Shown one piece after another: positions 43,387 to 52,720 of a DNA stretch of 64,000 nt. The DNA is from DASQZJ01 sp035638775 (GTDB lineage: Bacteria; Pseudomonadota; Gammaproteobacteria; UBA5335; SLRW01): assembly GCA_035638775.1 (NCBI GenBank), contig DASQZJ010000020.1:75907-139906 (forward strand), in the 5' to 3' direction. The notes under the pieces are model-generated. The model searched no databases, was not told where the DNA came from, and saw only the letters and a list, made by a program, of their open reading frames with translations. Numbering within the stretch: position 1 is the stretch's first letter; each line of letters starts with the position of its first letter. Position numbers and translations under genes: made by a program.

Positions 43387-45567
43387 CTATTTCCTCCGCG
43401 CCCCGCGGCGCTCGCGCCGCATGAAGGTCACCACGCCGGGCACCACCAGCAGCGCCAGGACCCCCGCCACCGCCCAGAGAGGCCACAACACCGGCTGATT
43501 CCAGCGGCGACGGTCGCGGGCGCGCTCGCGCGGATCCAGACGCAGGTACTTGAGGGTGTTGTTGGCCATCATGTTGGGCTTGGCGTTGTGCACCCAGGAC
43601 TGGTAGAGCGTGTAGTTCTCCGGGTAGAAGCCCCAGATCCAGGGCGCGTCCTGCTGGGCGATATGCACCATGCGGTGGATGATGGCGAGCCGCTTCGGCC
43701 CGTCCGGCATCGCCCGCATCTGCTGGTACAGCCTGTCGAACTCCGGGTTGTGGTAGTTGGCCACGTTCTCGCCGTGGTACTTCGCCTTGCCGTTGGGGCC
43801 ATAGAGCAGCGAGAGAAAATTCTGCGGGTCCGGATAGTCCGCGTTCCAGCCCCAGACGAAGATCTGGGCGTTGCCGTCGGCCATCTTCTGCTGGAAGCGG
43901 TTGTAGGTGGTGTTGCGCACGACCAGCTGCACGCCCAGGCGGTCGAACTGCTTCCGGTACCAGTCCAGGCGGGCCTTGTCCTCCGGCCCACTGGCGGAGA
44001 TGTCCAGGTGCAGCAGCAGCGGCTGGCCGGTCTTCGCGCTCACCCCGCCGGGATAGCCGGCCTGCGCCAGCAGCCTGTGGGCCGCCTTCATCGGCTTGCG
44101 CACCGCGTGCCCGTTCTCCCACCGGTACACGTAGGGGTCGATCCCGGTCCTGCCGGCCTGGTGACCGAAGATGCCCGGCGGGATCGGCCCCTGGGCGGCA
44201 ATGCCCCGGCCATTGAGGAAGATGGCGATGAAGCTCTCGTAGTTCACCGCGATGGAGATCGCCTGACGCAGCTTGCGGGCCCGTTCGCCGTAGCCGCCCA
44301 CCACGGGGTCGAGCATGTTGAAGCCCATGTAGAAGATCGTCGGCGCCGCCGCGACCTTCAGCTGCATGCCCTTGGCCTTCATGCTCCGGGTCAGGTGTGC
44401 GTTGCCCTGGCTGCCGATGTTGACGGCCTGGTCAAAGCTGTCGGAGCTGATCCCCGACATGTCGTAGTAGCCCTGCAGGAACTTGTTCCAGTACGGGATG
44501 TTCTCCTTCTCCAGTGAAAACACCACGCGGTGGATGAACGGCAGCCGATCACCGGCGTCATCCAGCAGCCCGGCCTTGCGGTCGCCGGGCATACCCGAGT
44601 CCGGGTAGGTCTCGCGGTGAAAATCGGGGTTCTGCACCAGCACCATGCGCCGGTTCGGGTTGTTCTCGGTCAGCATGTAGGCGCCGGTGCCAACCGGATA
44701 CTGGTCCAGGGTGATGTTCCGGTCCTGCAGCACCTTCTGGCTGTAGAAGCGGGCCACCTCCGGCGGCACCGGGGCGAAGAACGGCATGGCCAGCCAGTAG
44801 CGCAGCTGCGGGTAGCGCCCCTTCACCTCGATCCGGAACGTGTAGCGACCGGTGGCCTTCACACCCTTCATGGGGATCCTGGCCAGGTCCACGAACGCGC
44901 CCTCGCCGGCCTTCTCCTGCCGCGCCCGCACCTTCGCCACGCGCTTGGCGAAGGCCTCGAAGCCGACGATGTGGTCCTGCATCAGGCTGAAGATGGGCGA
45001 GTGCACGTGCGGGTCGGCCAGGCGCTTGATCTCGTAGACGTAGTCCGAGGCCACCAGCTCCCGCGTGCCGGTATGCGGGAAGTCCGTGATGCTGGAGTAG
45101 CCCGACACGTCCGAGGCGGTCAGGTGCATGTACCGCGGCCTGCCGTCCGGACCCTTCGCGAACGCCGGCTGCGGCTGGTAGCGGATGCCGTGGCGCAGGT
45201 GGATGGTGTAGACGCTGCAGGCGATGCGGTCCGGGTCCGGATGCGGCCCCAGCGCACGCCCCTGCGCATCGAGATAGCGCGGCTTCGGGACCTTCGTGGC
45301 CGTCAGCGGCACCAGCTGGTAGGGACGCTTGAGGTAGGCGTACTGGAGCGGCGGCTCGTAGACCGGCCCGATGAAGGTGTACTCGTCGGAGGAATAGGCC
45401 CGCGCCGGGTCCAGGTGGCGCGGCTGCTCCTGGAACGAGGCGTACAGCGTGTTGGCGTCCGGCCGGGCGTAGGGGTAGGGGTCGTTCCAGGGCCCGCTGC
45501 AGCCGCCGCACAGGAGCAGAAGCAGCGCCACCGCCGCCGTACGCCACGCCCTGCTGCCTACCTGCAT
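43387..45567 (-). CDS. Peptide ABC transporter substrate-binding lipoprotein with C-terminal membrane helix
   Basis: A 726-residue SBP_bac_5 family binding protein. The N-terminus MQVGSRAWRTAAVALLLLLCGGC ends in a lipobox. The core carries ARAYSSDEYTFIGPVYEPPLQYAYL, SVYTIHLRHGIRYQ and LRQAISIAVNYESF, typical of DppA/OppA. Unusually, the C-terminus adds a helix (LWPLWAVAGVLALLVVPGVV) and a basic tail, so the protein is tethered twice. The start at 45567 is preferred because the 25 upstream in-frame residues are low complexity. It begins 82 bases after the phospholipase-like gene. Confidence 0.88.
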   Translation of the reverse strand: MQVGSRAWRTAAVALLLLLCGGCSGPWNDPYPYARPDANTLYASFQEQPRHLDPARAYSSDEYTFIGPVYEPPLQYAYLKRPYQLVPLTATKVPKPRYLDAQGRALGPHPDPDRIACSVYTIHLRHGIRYQPQPAFAKGPDGRPRYMHLTASDVSGYSSITDFPHTGTRELVASDYVYEIKRLADPHVHSPIFSLMQDHIVGFEAFAKRVAKVRARQEKAGEGAFVDLARIPMKGVKATGRYTFRIEVKGRYPQLRYWLAMPFFAPVPPEVARFYSQKVLQDRNITLDQYPVGTGAYMLTENNPNRRMVLVQNPDFHRETYPDSGMPGDRKAGLLDDAGDRLPFIHRVVFSLEKENIPYWNKFLQGYYDMSGISSDSFDQAVNIGSQGNAHLTRSMKAKGMQLKVAAAPTIFYMGFNMLDPVVGGYGERARKLRQAISIAVNYESFIAIFLNGRGIAAQGPIPPGIFGHQAGRTGIDPYVYRWENGHAVRKPMKAAHRLLAQAGYPGGVSAKTGQPLLLHLDISASGPEDKARLDWYRKQFDRLGVQLVVRNTTYNRFQQKMADGNAQIFVWGWNADYPDPQNFLSLLYGPNGKAKYHGENVANYHNPEFDRLYQQMRAMPDGPKRLAIIHRMVHIAQQDAPWIWGFYPENYTLYQSWVHNAKPNMMANNTLKYLRLDPRERARDRRRWNQPVLWPLWAVAGVLALLVVPGVVTFMRRERRGARRK

Positions 45568-45649
45568 CGACCCGCCATCTGCCGTCCCGGTGCGCCTCGG
45601 TCCTCGTTCCGGGACTTTACTGGAACGCCCGCACCGGTCCAAGCGCCGA

Positions 45650-47071
45650 TCAGGGAAGCGTGAAACCCGCGGATTGAGCCAGCTGCCGCAGTTGCGAGAA
45701 GTCCGGCGGCGTCACCGGCAGGCCGTTGCTGCAGGGCATGCCGAACGGGCCTTGCGGGACATCGTATGCCGGGGCACCGGTATCGGGGCTGGCGAAATCC
45801 AGTGCATAGGCCAGGTTGCGCGCATGCGCGTCGCGCACCGACAGCGCCGGCAGGTTCCAGCGCCACTCGATCATCTTCAGCACGGAGGTGTGATCGTAGT
45901 AGTCCGCGTGTTCCACGTGGCCCCGCCGTGCGAAGGGCGAGATCACCATCGTCGGCACCCGGAAGCCGAGCAGGCCATCGTAGCCCAGTGTCTGCTCCAC
46001 CGGGGAAACCGGCCCCTTCGGCGGAGCGATATGGTCGAAGAACCCGCCCCATTCGTCGTAGGTGATCACCAGCACCGTGCTGTCCCAGTTCGGGCTCGCG
46101 GTCACCGCCCGGTAGACCTCGCCCAGGAAGGCCTCGCCGTCGCGGATGTCGGCGAAGGGATGATCGTCATTGGAAATGCCCTGGCCCTCGCCCCCGAAGC
46201 GGGGATCGAGGAAGGAGAGCTGCGGCAGCATCCCGGCGGCCGCGTCGGCCAGGAAGGCGGCATACGGCCGGGAGACGGACAGATACTTGTCCCCCCACAG
46301 AGCAGTGAAGGGGATATCCGAGAAGTAGTAAGCGTGGGTCAGGCCCGCGGCCGCGCAGCGGTCCCAGATGGTCGGCAACGTGGAGATGGTGGTGGTGTTG
46401 GACAGCCGGTCCGTCTGCGCCGCGTGCATGAAGAAGCGGTTGGGATAGGTCGGGCCCAGGATGCCGCAGAAGTAGCGGTCGAAGGTGGTCCAGTCCGGCA
46501 CCGCCTGGCCCAGGAACGACAGGTCCTTCTGTTCGTAGTAGCCGATCGGGAACAGGTCGTCGGTACCGGCCTTCAGCCAGCCGTCGCAGCGCCCGTCGTC
46601 GTACTGGATCCGCCCGCCCTTGTAGGAATGATCCGGATCGCCCTTGCTGCAGTTCTGGTACATCGGCGCCAGCGGGTAGCTGGCATGCCACTGCCCCTGC
46701 TTGTCCTGGTAGCTCAACCCGGCCTGGCGCCCGTCGGCGCCGGGCAGCCAGCCAAGGTAGTGATCGAATGAGCGGTTCTCCATCATCACCACCACCACGT
46801 GCTCGATGCCCGAGCGCGTGGGATCCGGCAGCGAGGCGTGCGACGCGCTGCTCGGGCCGCCATGGCCGACCGGCGACCGATGCGTGTCGCTCGCCGGCGG
46901 TCCGCCGGCACCGTTGCCGGGCCCCGCGCCACCGTGGCCCTTGCAGGCGGACAGCGCCAGCGAGCCGGCCGCTGCCGCCATGCCGCCCAGGAACAGCCGG
47001 CGGCGCCGATCGATGCCGCCGCCGTCGCCGGTGCCGCGGTCTTCCCTGTCGTCGTTCCTGTCGCTTCCCAT
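45650..47071 (-). CDS. Tat-exported phosphoesterase/phospholipase C-like protein (PF04185)
   Basis: A 473-residue exported phosphoesterase. The twin-arginine signal is DRRRRLFLGGMAAAAGSLALSAC, which also has a lipobox-like end. The catalytic region VVVVMMENRSFDHYLGWLPG is the PF04185 signature found in phospholipase C and acid phosphatases. ITYDEWGGFFDHIAPP and ISPFARRGHVEHADYYDHTS supply later metal-ligand motifs. The enzyme may release phosphate or alkyl groups from phospholipids or esters; the substrate is undefined. It lies 24 bases after a second, divergent-in-sequence member of the family. Confidence 0.85.
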   Translation of the reverse strand: MGSDRNDDREDRGTGDGGGIDRRRRLFLGGMAAAAGSLALSACKGHGGAGPGNGAGGPPASDTHRSPVGHGGPSSASHASLPDPTRSGIEHVVVVMMENRSFDHYLGWLPGADGRQAGLSYQDKQGQWHASYPLAPMYQNCSKGDPDHSYKGGRIQYDDGRCDGWLKAGTDDLFPIGYYEQKDLSFLGQAVPDWTTFDRYFCGILGPTYPNRFFMHAAQTDRLSNTTTISTLPTIWDRCAAAGLTHAYYFSDIPFTALWGDKYLSVSRPYAAFLADAAAGMLPQLSFLDPRFGGEGQGISNDDHPFADIRDGEAFLGEVYRAVTASPNWDSTVLVITYDEWGGFFDHIAPPKGPVSPVEQTLGYDGLLGFRVPTMVISPFARRGHVEHADYYDHTSVLKMIEWRWNLPALSVRDAHARNLAYALDFASPDTGAPAYDVPQGPFGMPCSNGLPVTPPDFSQLRQLAQSAGFTLP

Positions 47072-47095
47072 GTCGCTTCCCCGATCCCCGCCGGA

Positions 47096-48304
47096 CTACG
47101 GTGTCATCTGCCGGTTGTAGACGTCACCGCCGAAGGCCTTGAGGCCGCTCTGGCCCGCGTAGCCCAGATAGCCCAGGCCGAACAGCTGCTCCACGCTCTT
47201 GAGGAACGCGTAGTGGTTGTACGGCGTGTCGTTGACCGAGCCGGGCACGACGTACTGCGACAGGATCAAGGCGCCGGTGCGCCCGCCGCCCGGGCCCACG
47301 ATGCCGGGCAGCGGCGAGTCCGGCCCGGGCTGCTCGTTGCAGCAGGCCGAGGCGTCGGTGTTGCTGTTGCCGAACTCCGCCTCGTCGAACAGGATCACGA
47401 TCATGCCGTCGAGCTGGTAGGCCGGGGAGGAGCGGATCACGGGGATCCACTGCCGCAGGAAGTCGTCCGCGGAAACCAGCCCGCCCGGCTCGCCATCCAC
47501 GCAGGGCGAATCGTGGCCATCGTGGCACAGGTTGGGTGCGATGAAGACGAAGTTCGGGGTCGTCTTCACGCTCTGCAGGTCCTGTGGCAGGCGCTTGAGC
47601 GGCACGTCGTGCCGGGCACAGGTGTTGCTGTCGATGATCGAGTGGAAGTACACGAACGGGTTGTGCCGGGCCGCGTACTGGTCGCCCACGCTGGCGCTCT
47701 GGGTGTTGTCCTGGCTGTTCAGCGCAGGGTGGCGACAGGTGTCCGGCTGGGTCGCGGAGTTGCCCATGTCCTCGAGGTAGGCGCCCCAGGTCAAACCGGC
47801 CTCCTGCAGCTGGCCGGCCAGCGTCTTCACGTCGGGCGGATACACGCAACCCTGGCCGATCGCCTGGCCGTCCGGGCCGAGCACCGGCGCGCCGACGAAG
47901 TCGCTGTAGACCTGGCAGTCGGCCTGCGTCTGGGGATTGGGCGCCTGACCGCTGATCAGCGCGATGTAGTTGTCGAGGCTGTTGTGGCCGATGCCGTAGT
48001 ACTGGCTCAACAGCTCGCCCTGGGAAGTGAGTTGCTTCGACAGGTAGGGCGCGGGTGAATCCGGGCCGAAGGTTTCGCTGTAACCCTTGTTCTCCAGCAC
48101 GATCACGAACACGTGCTTTGGGCGCAGCGAGGCCTGTTGCGGCGGGTCTGCGGGCGCGGTACCGGAAGCGGCGGCGGGAGGCTTCGCGCTGCCCGGATCG
48201 GCACTGGCACCGGTCTGCTTGCAGCCGGCCAGGACCGGCACGGCCAGCAGGATCAGCAGCAGCGCCAGTCGCGACCGGCGGCGGTGAGGATTGTCTGCTG
48301 GCAT
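47096..48304 (-). CDS. Lipoprotein phosphoesterase (PF04185 family, acid-phosphatase-like)
   Basis: A 402-residue phosphoesterase. The signal LALLLILLAVPVLAGC ends in a lipobox. FVIVLENKGYSETFGP is the N-terminal family motif and MIVILFDEAEFGNSNTDASACC the later metal region. It has several cysteines (CQVYSDF, CRHPALN, NTCARHD, LCHDGHDSPC) suited to disulfides in the periplasm. The start at 48304 excludes an upstream in-frame segment with no coding character. It is the first of six same-strand genes ending in the peptide transporter ATPase. Confidence 0.83.
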   Translation of the reverse strand: MPADNPHRRRSRLALLLILLAVPVLAGCKQTGASADPGSAKPPAAASGTAPADPPQQASLRPKHVFVIVLENKGYSETFGPDSPAPYLSKQLTSQGELLSQYYGIGHNSLDNYIALISGQAPNPQTQADCQVYSDFVGAPVLGPDGQAIGQGCVYPPDVKTLAGQLQEAGLTWGAYLEDMGNSATQPDTCRHPALNSQDNTQSASVGDQYAARHNPFVYFHSIIDSNTCARHDVPLKRLPQDLQSVKTTPNFVFIAPNLCHDGHDSPCVDGEPGGLVSADDFLRQWIPVIRSSPAYQLDGMIVILFDEAEFGNSNTDASACCNEQPGPDSPLPGIVGPGGGRTGALILSQYVVPGSVNDTPYNHYAFLKSVEQLFGLGYLGYAGQSGLKAFGGDVYNRQMTP

Positions 48305-48498
48305 GACGTTTCGTCCCTGGAACGTTACGGAATCCGCTTGCACGGCCCGGAAGTATACGGAGTGTATATTACTGGAATATGACCGGACAGAAAGCTGTAT
48401 CACGTTTCCGGATTCCCGGAATGCGTCCCGCGCCCTATGCTTGGCCAGCGCGCCTGCAAGCGCAGGACGGATTGACGCGTGCCAACCCGGAGGCAGCC

Positions 48499-48900
48499 AT
48501 GGCAGACAAGGAAATCATTCGCGTATCCCCTTTCTCCGAGGGCGCCGAGCGCCTCGGCGTGCCCATCTCCACCGCCGTGCGCGGCAACGGCATGGTGTTC
48601 GTCTCGGGCATGCCGCCACTCGACCCGCGCACCGGCCGTCCGGTGCAGGGCGACATGGAACGGAAGGCCACGCAGTGCCTGGAGAACGTCCGGACGGTGC
48701 TCGAAACGGCCGGCAGCAGCCTCGAGAAGGTGCTGAAGGTCACCGTCTACGCCACCGATCCGGACCAGTTCGCCGTCATCAACCGGGCCTACGCGCGCTT
48801 CTTCCGCGAGGACTTCCCGGCCCGGACCTTCGTCGCTGTGAAGGGGTGGCCGGAGGCGATGGGATTCGACATCGAGATCGAGTGCACGGCGCTCGCGTGA
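48499..48900 (+). CDS. RidA/YjgF family enamine/imine deaminase
   Basis: A 133-residue Rid-family protein, possibly hydrolysing reactive enamines from PLP enzymes. The family Arg is in FPARTFVAVKG and the C-terminal Glu-containing FDIEIECTA is present. VFVSGMPPLDPRTGRP and LENVRTVLETAGSSLEKVLKVTVY match the fold. AGGAGGCAGCC precedes the ATG at 48499. The divergent phosphoesterase lies about 195 bases upstream. Some Rid subgroups lack deaminase activity, so the label is general. Confidence 0.88.
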   Translation: MADKEIIRVSPFSEGAERLGVPISTAVRGNGMVFVSGMPPLDPRTGRPVQGDMERKATQCLENVRTVLETAGSSLEKVLKVTVYATDPDQFAVINRAYARFFREDFPARTFVAVKGWPEAMGFDIEIECTALA

Positions 48901-48974
48901 GCCCGCGTCGTCGTTCCGGCGACCCGCCGCTATAATGAGCCCCGCTTCGTCCGCCGAGCCGACCGAGGGACATC

Positions 48975-50096
48975 ATGCTGCACAGCGGATTCTGGAAGGA
49001 CGTGCTGGCCTTCTACCACGACTGGTCGTGGCTGTTCTGGGCCACCGGCATCGTGTTCGTCTGCGCTGCCGCCAACTTCATCATCCAGCGCTTCGTCCAG
49101 CGCTTCGTCCAGCGCCTGGCGCGGACCTCGACGGCATTGTGGGACGACGCCCTGGTCGAGGCCCTCAACACGCCGCTGCAGATCTTCGTCTGGATCATCG
49201 GCGTGAGCGTCGCGGCACACATCGCCATCGCGGGCAACCCCCAGTCGACCCTCGCCGCCGTGTTCCAGCAGGCCCGGGCGGTCGCGATCATCGGCGACGT
49301 CGCCTGGTTCGCCCTGCGCTTCTCGGTGCGGCTGCAGCGAGCCTACGCGACCAAGCGCAACCGCCGCGGCGAAGCCGTGGACATCACGGCGGTCGACGCC
49401 ATGGGCAAGCTGGCCCGGGCCAGCATCGTGATCGTCGCCGCGCTGGTAGCGTTGCAGACGCTGGGCTTTTCCATCTCGGGCCTGCTCGCCTTCGGCGGCA
49501 TCGGCGGCATCGCCGTGGGCTTCGCCGCCCAGGGCTTCGTCGCCAACCTGTTCGGCGGGCTGACCGTGTACACCGCCCGCCCGTTCAAGGTCGGCGAATG
49601 GATCGTGCTGCCACAGCAGGACCTGATGGGCACGGTGGAGGAGATCGGCTGGCGCACCACGCGCGTGCTGAGCTTCGACCGGCGGCCGTACTACGTCCCC
49701 AACTCCCTGTTCAACACCGCGATCGTCGAGAACGGCACGCGCATGCTCAACCGCCGCATCTTCGAGACGGTGGGCATCCGCTACGACGACATCGAGCAGA
49801 TGCGGCCGATCCTGGACGACATCCGCGCCCACATCGCGGCGCGCGAGGACATCGACCACGACCAGGCGGTGATGATCAACTTCGACACCTACGCGGCCAG
49901 CTCGCTGAACATCGTGATCTACTGCTTCACCCGCACCACGGACTGGGCCGGATACAAGCAGGTAAAGGAAGCCCTGCTGCTCAAGATCGCGGAGATCGTG
50001 CTGGGCCACGGCGCCGAGTTCGCCTTCCCGACCCAGACCGTGCACGTGCCCGACGGCATCAGCGTCTCCGGGTCGCCGTCACCGGACCGGGCGTGA
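48975..50096 (+). CDS. MscS-family mechanosensitive channel
   Basis: A 373-residue inner-membrane small-conductance channel protein that lets solutes out on osmotic downshock. Helices precede the pore region GKLARASIVIVAALVALQTLGFSISGLLAFGGIGGIAVGFAAQGFVANLFGG, the TM3 pattern. The cytoplasmic vestibule follows (FKVGEWIVLPQQDLMGTVEEIGWRTTRV). It is longer than E. coli MscS (286) because of extra N-terminal helices. GAGGGACATC lies before the ATG. Confidence 0.92.
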   Translation: MLHSGFWKDVLAFYHDWSWLFWATGIVFVCAAANFIIQRFVQRFVQRLARTSTALWDDALVEALNTPLQIFVWIIGVSVAAHIAIAGNPQSTLAAVFQQARAVAIIGDVAWFALRFSVRLQRAYATKRNRRGEAVDITAVDAMGKLARASIVIVAALVALQTLGFSISGLLAFGGIGGIAVGFAAQGFVANLFGGLTVYTARPFKVGEWIVLPQQDLMGTVEEIGWRTTRVLSFDRRPYYVPNSLFNTAIVENGTRMLNRRIFETVGIRYDDIEQMRPILDDIRAHIAAREDIDHDQAVMINFDTYAASSLNIVIYCFTRTTDWAGYKQVKEALLLKIAEIVLGHGAEFAFPTQTVHVPDGISVSGSPSPDRA

Positions 50097-50247
50097 GTCC
50101 CGCTCCCGGCCGATTCGACGCAACGGCCGGCATATGGTAGCAAACGGGTCGGGGAACCCTTCCCCGGGCGTACGACGTGTGTCCATGGAGCGCCGTGCCG
50201 TCAGCGGTGCCGCGCAGCCAATACCAACAGCCAGAAGGAGAGTGTTC

Positions 50248-50706
50248 ATGCGAATCAATCGTCGCCTGACGCAGGCCGCGGTCGGCGTGGTCTCGCTGGT
50301 CACCGTCGCCCAGCTCGCAGGGTGCGGCACCATCCTGTACCCCAGCCGGCGCGGGCAGACCGGCGGCGAGATCGATCCCGGCATCGCCATCCTGGACGGC
50401 GTGGGGCTGCTGTTCTTCATCGTCCCCGGCCTGATCGCCTACGGGGTCGATTTCACCACCGGCGCCATCTACAAGCCGGGAACCCAGTCGCTGGCCGGCA
50501 AGAACCGGGCGGACCTGGACCTGAAACGGGTCCGGCTGTCGCAGCTTCCGCCCGCCAAGGCGCAGCTGCTGGAGGACATCATCAAGTCCTTCCGCAAGCA
50601 CCCCAACGCGACCGCGCTCAACGTCGACGGCGAGCACGTGATCATCCGCAAGGGCGGCAAGGCCGGCTACGCCGAGCGCGGCGCGGCCATCATGCCTGCC
50701 GGCTGA
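50248..50706 (+). CDS. Conserved-looking lipoprotein of unknown function
   Basis: A 152-residue predicted lipoprotein. The signal MRINRRLTQAAVGVVSLVTVAQLAGC has a lipobox at about 26. A single membrane-like segment, GIAILDGVGLLFFIVPGLIAYGVDF, follows at about 45-69. The end is charged (LSQLPPAKAQLLEDIIKSFRKHP) and then a small beta-rich tail. The segment resembles polyribonucleotide-free YceK/YidQ-like small lipoproteins, but I cannot assign it firmly. AAGGAGAG precedes the ATG. Confidence 0.72.
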   Translation: MRINRRLTQAAVGVVSLVTVAQLAGCGTILYPSRRGQTGGEIDPGIAILDGVGLLFFIVPGLIAYGVDFTTGAIYKPGTQSLAGKNRADLDLKRVRLSQLPPAKAQLLEDIIKSFRKHPNATALNVDGEHVIIRKGGKAGYAERGAAIMPAG

Positions 50707-50725
50707 TCGCGCGGGCCCCGACCCC

Positions 50726-50755
50726 GCACGGCCCGGCGTCCTCGCCGGGCCGTGC
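50726..50755 (+). terminator. Hairpin terminator after the lipoprotein gene
   Basis: A perfect 13-base-pair stem (50726-50738 with 50743-50755) with a TCCT loop lies 20 bases past the stop codon. Only CTTCT follows, so the U-run is poor, but the stem is strong and well placed. Confidence 0.55.
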
Positions 50756-50878
50756 CTTCTGGTATCCTCTGCGACTGTCTTCCGGATGCCGCCTGCCGCG
50801 CCGGCCACTGGCCCGGGCGCACGGCGACACTCCGCCACCGGATCGCCGCACGACCGGCAGTCGCAATGGAGGAGATTG

Positions 50879-51955
50879 ATGAGCAACGAGTTCGTCGGCA
50901 CCATGCCGGTGCAGGAGCGCCACCAGTTCGACGTCGGGCACCTCGAGGAGTACATGCAGGCGCACGTGGAGGGCTTTTCCGGCCCGCTCGAGGTCGAGCA
51001 GTTCAAGGGCGGCCAGTCCAACCCCACCTTCCGCCTGAAGGGCGGCGACGGCACCCGCTACGTCATGCGGCGCAAACCGCCGGGCAAGCTGCTGCCTTCG
51101 GCCCACGCCGTCGACCGCGAGTACCGGGTGATCACCGCACTGCGCGACACCGACGTGCCCGTGCCCCGCACCTACTGCCTGTGCGAGGACGACGACGTCA
51201 TCGGCACCGCCTTCTACATCATGGAATACAAGGAAGGCCGGGTGATCTGGGACCAGACCCTGCCGGACATGGACAACGCCGGTCGCCGCGCGGTCTACGA
51301 GGAGATGAACCGGGTCATCGCCGCGCTGCACAACGTCGACTTCAAGGCCATCGGCCTGGATGATTTCGGCAAGCACGGCGAGTACGTCGCACGCCAGATC
51401 CACCGCTGGTCCAAACAGTACCGGGCCTCCGAGACCGAGACCATCCCCGAGATGAACCGGCTCATGGAATGGCTGCCCGAGCACATTCCCGAGAGCGACA
51501 AAACCGCCACCGCCATCGTCCACGGCGACTATCGGCTGGACAACCTGATGTTCCATCCCACCGAGCCGCGCATCATCGCGGTGCTGGACTGGGAGCTGTC
51601 CACCCTCGGACACCCGCTGGCGGACTTCGCCTACCACTGCATGTCCTGGCACATCCCCGCGGACCTGATGCGCGGCATCGGCGGCGTGGACGTCGCCAGC
51701 CTCGGCATCCCGACCGAGCAGGAGTACGTGCAGCTGTACCGGCGCAACACCGGCCGCGCCGAGATCGGCCAGGACGAGTGGGACTTCTACATGGCCTACA
51801 ACCTGTTCCGCATCGCCGCGATCTCGCAGGGGATCATGGGCCGGGTCAAGGACGGCACCGCCGCCAGCGAGCACGCCGTCGAGGCCGGCAAGCGCGCCCG
51901 GCCGATGGCCGAGCTCGCCTGGAAGCAGGTGCAGAAGATCCTCGACCGGCGGTGA
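50879..51955 (+). CDS. Phosphotransferase family protein (APH/ACAD10-like)
   Basis: A 358-residue kinase-fold protein of the aminoglycoside-phosphotransferase superfamily. FKGGQSNPTFRL is the nucleotide-loop region, RRKPPG the lysine-equivalent strand, AIVHGDYRLDNLMFHP the catalytic loop with the Brenner Asp, and AVLDWELSTLGHPLADFAY the metal-binding DxD/E. This subgroup is related to the kinase domain of ACAD10/ACAD11, which phosphorylates 4-hydroxyacyl-CoA. GGAGGAGATTG sits at the start. The acyl-CoA enzymes elsewhere in the window fit that reading, but no dehydrogenase gene adjoins. Confidence 0.9.
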   Translation: MSNEFVGTMPVQERHQFDVGHLEEYMQAHVEGFSGPLEVEQFKGGQSNPTFRLKGGDGTRYVMRRKPPGKLLPSAHAVDREYRVITALRDTDVPVPRTYCLCEDDDVIGTAFYIMEYKEGRVIWDQTLPDMDNAGRRAVYEEMNRVIAALHNVDFKAIGLDDFGKHGEYVARQIHRWSKQYRASETETIPEMNRLMEWLPEHIPESDKTATAIVHGDYRLDNLMFHPTEPRIIAVLDWELSTLGHPLADFAYHCMSWHIPADLMRGIGGVDVASLGIPTEQEYVQLYRRNTGRAEIGQDEWDFYMAYNLFRIAAISQGIMGRVKDGTAASEHAVEAGKRARPMAELAWKQVQKILDRR

Positions 51956-51985
51956 CGGCAACGGACGGGGGCTCGCCGCGGGAAC

Positions 51986-52432
51986 ATGCAGATCTGGGTC
52001 GACGCCGACGCCTGCCCGAGGGTCATCCGCGACATACTGCTGCGCGCGGCCGCCCGCCGGTCCGTGGTGGTCACGCTGGTCGCCAACGCGCCCATGCCGA
52101 TCCGACGCACGCCCAACGTCAAGCTCGTCCGGGTCCCGTCGGGCTTCGACGAGGCCGACCGCTACATCGAGCAGTCCGTGGCCGCCGGCGACCTGGTGAT
52201 CACCGCTGACGTGCCGCTGGCCGCGGACGTCATCGGGCGCGGGGCGTCGGCTCTCACCCCCCGGGGACAGATGCTCACCGGCGACAACATCGGCGAGCGC
52301 CTGACCATGCGGGACGCCATGCAGGATCTCCGTGACGCGGGCGTGGAGCTCGGCGGGCCGTCATCCTTCAGCGCCCGCGACCGCCAGGACTTCGCCAACG
52401 CCCTGGACCGCTTTCTCACCGCGAACCGCTGA
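51986..52432 (+). CDS. yaiI: UPF0178 protein (YaiI family)
   Basis: A 148-residue protein. MQIWVDADACPRVIRDIL and TADVPLAADVIGRGASALTPRG are hallmarks of the YaiI/YqxD family (PIN-like fold). It is close to E. coli YaiI (152) in length. Function is unknown. It is 30 bases downstream of the phosphotransferase gene and probably cotranscribed. Confidence 0.92.
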   Translation: MQIWVDADACPRVIRDILLRAAARRSVVVTLVANAPMPIRRTPNVKLVRVPSGFDEADRYIEQSVAAGDLVITADVPLAADVIGRGASALTPRGQMLTGDNIGERLTMRDAMQDLRDAGVELGGPSSFSARDRQDFANALDRFLTANR

Positions 52433-52458
52433 GGAGGCGGCGCGAACCCTCGCAAAAA

Positions 52459-52486
52459 GAAAGCCCCGCCGGCTGGCGGGGCTTTC
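52459..52486 (-). terminator. Intrinsic terminator of the first cold-shock gene
   Basis: A 12-base-pair stem (52459-52470 with 52475-52486) with a GGCT loop, followed on the minus strand by TTTTTGCG. It lies 30 bases past the csp stop. It also sits 26 bases beyond the convergent yaiI stop and may act in both directions. Confidence 0.85.
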
Positions 52487-52516
52487 CTGAAATCCTGTCG
52501 GGACAGGATCTGCCGC

Positions 52517-52720
52517 TCAGAGCATCTGCACATTCGCGGCGGCCGGACCCTTGGGACCCTGCTCGATCTCGAACTGGACCCGCTGTCCGTCTTCCAGCGT
52601 CTTGAAGCCGCCGCCCACGATGGCGGAGTAATGAACGAAGACGTCCTTGCTGCCGTCTTCGGGAGCGATGAAGCCGAAGCCCTTGGCTTCGCTGAACCAC
52701 TTGACTGTTCCGGTAACCAC
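52517..52720 (-). CDS. CspA-family cold-shock protein (copy 1)
   Basis: A 67-residue single-domain cold-shock RNA chaperone. RNP1 (KGFGFIAPEDG) and RNP2 (DVFVHYSAI) are intact. The GTG at 52720 gives the usual N-terminus (VVTGTVKWF) and has AGAGG seven bases upstream; the first residue would be fMet. It differs from copy 2 at about nine positions. Regulation is probably through its 125-base leader. Confidence 0.92.
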   Translation of the reverse strand: MVTGTVKWFSEAKGFGFIAPEDGSKDVFVHYSAIVGGGFKTLEDGQRVQFEIEQGPKGPAAANVQML

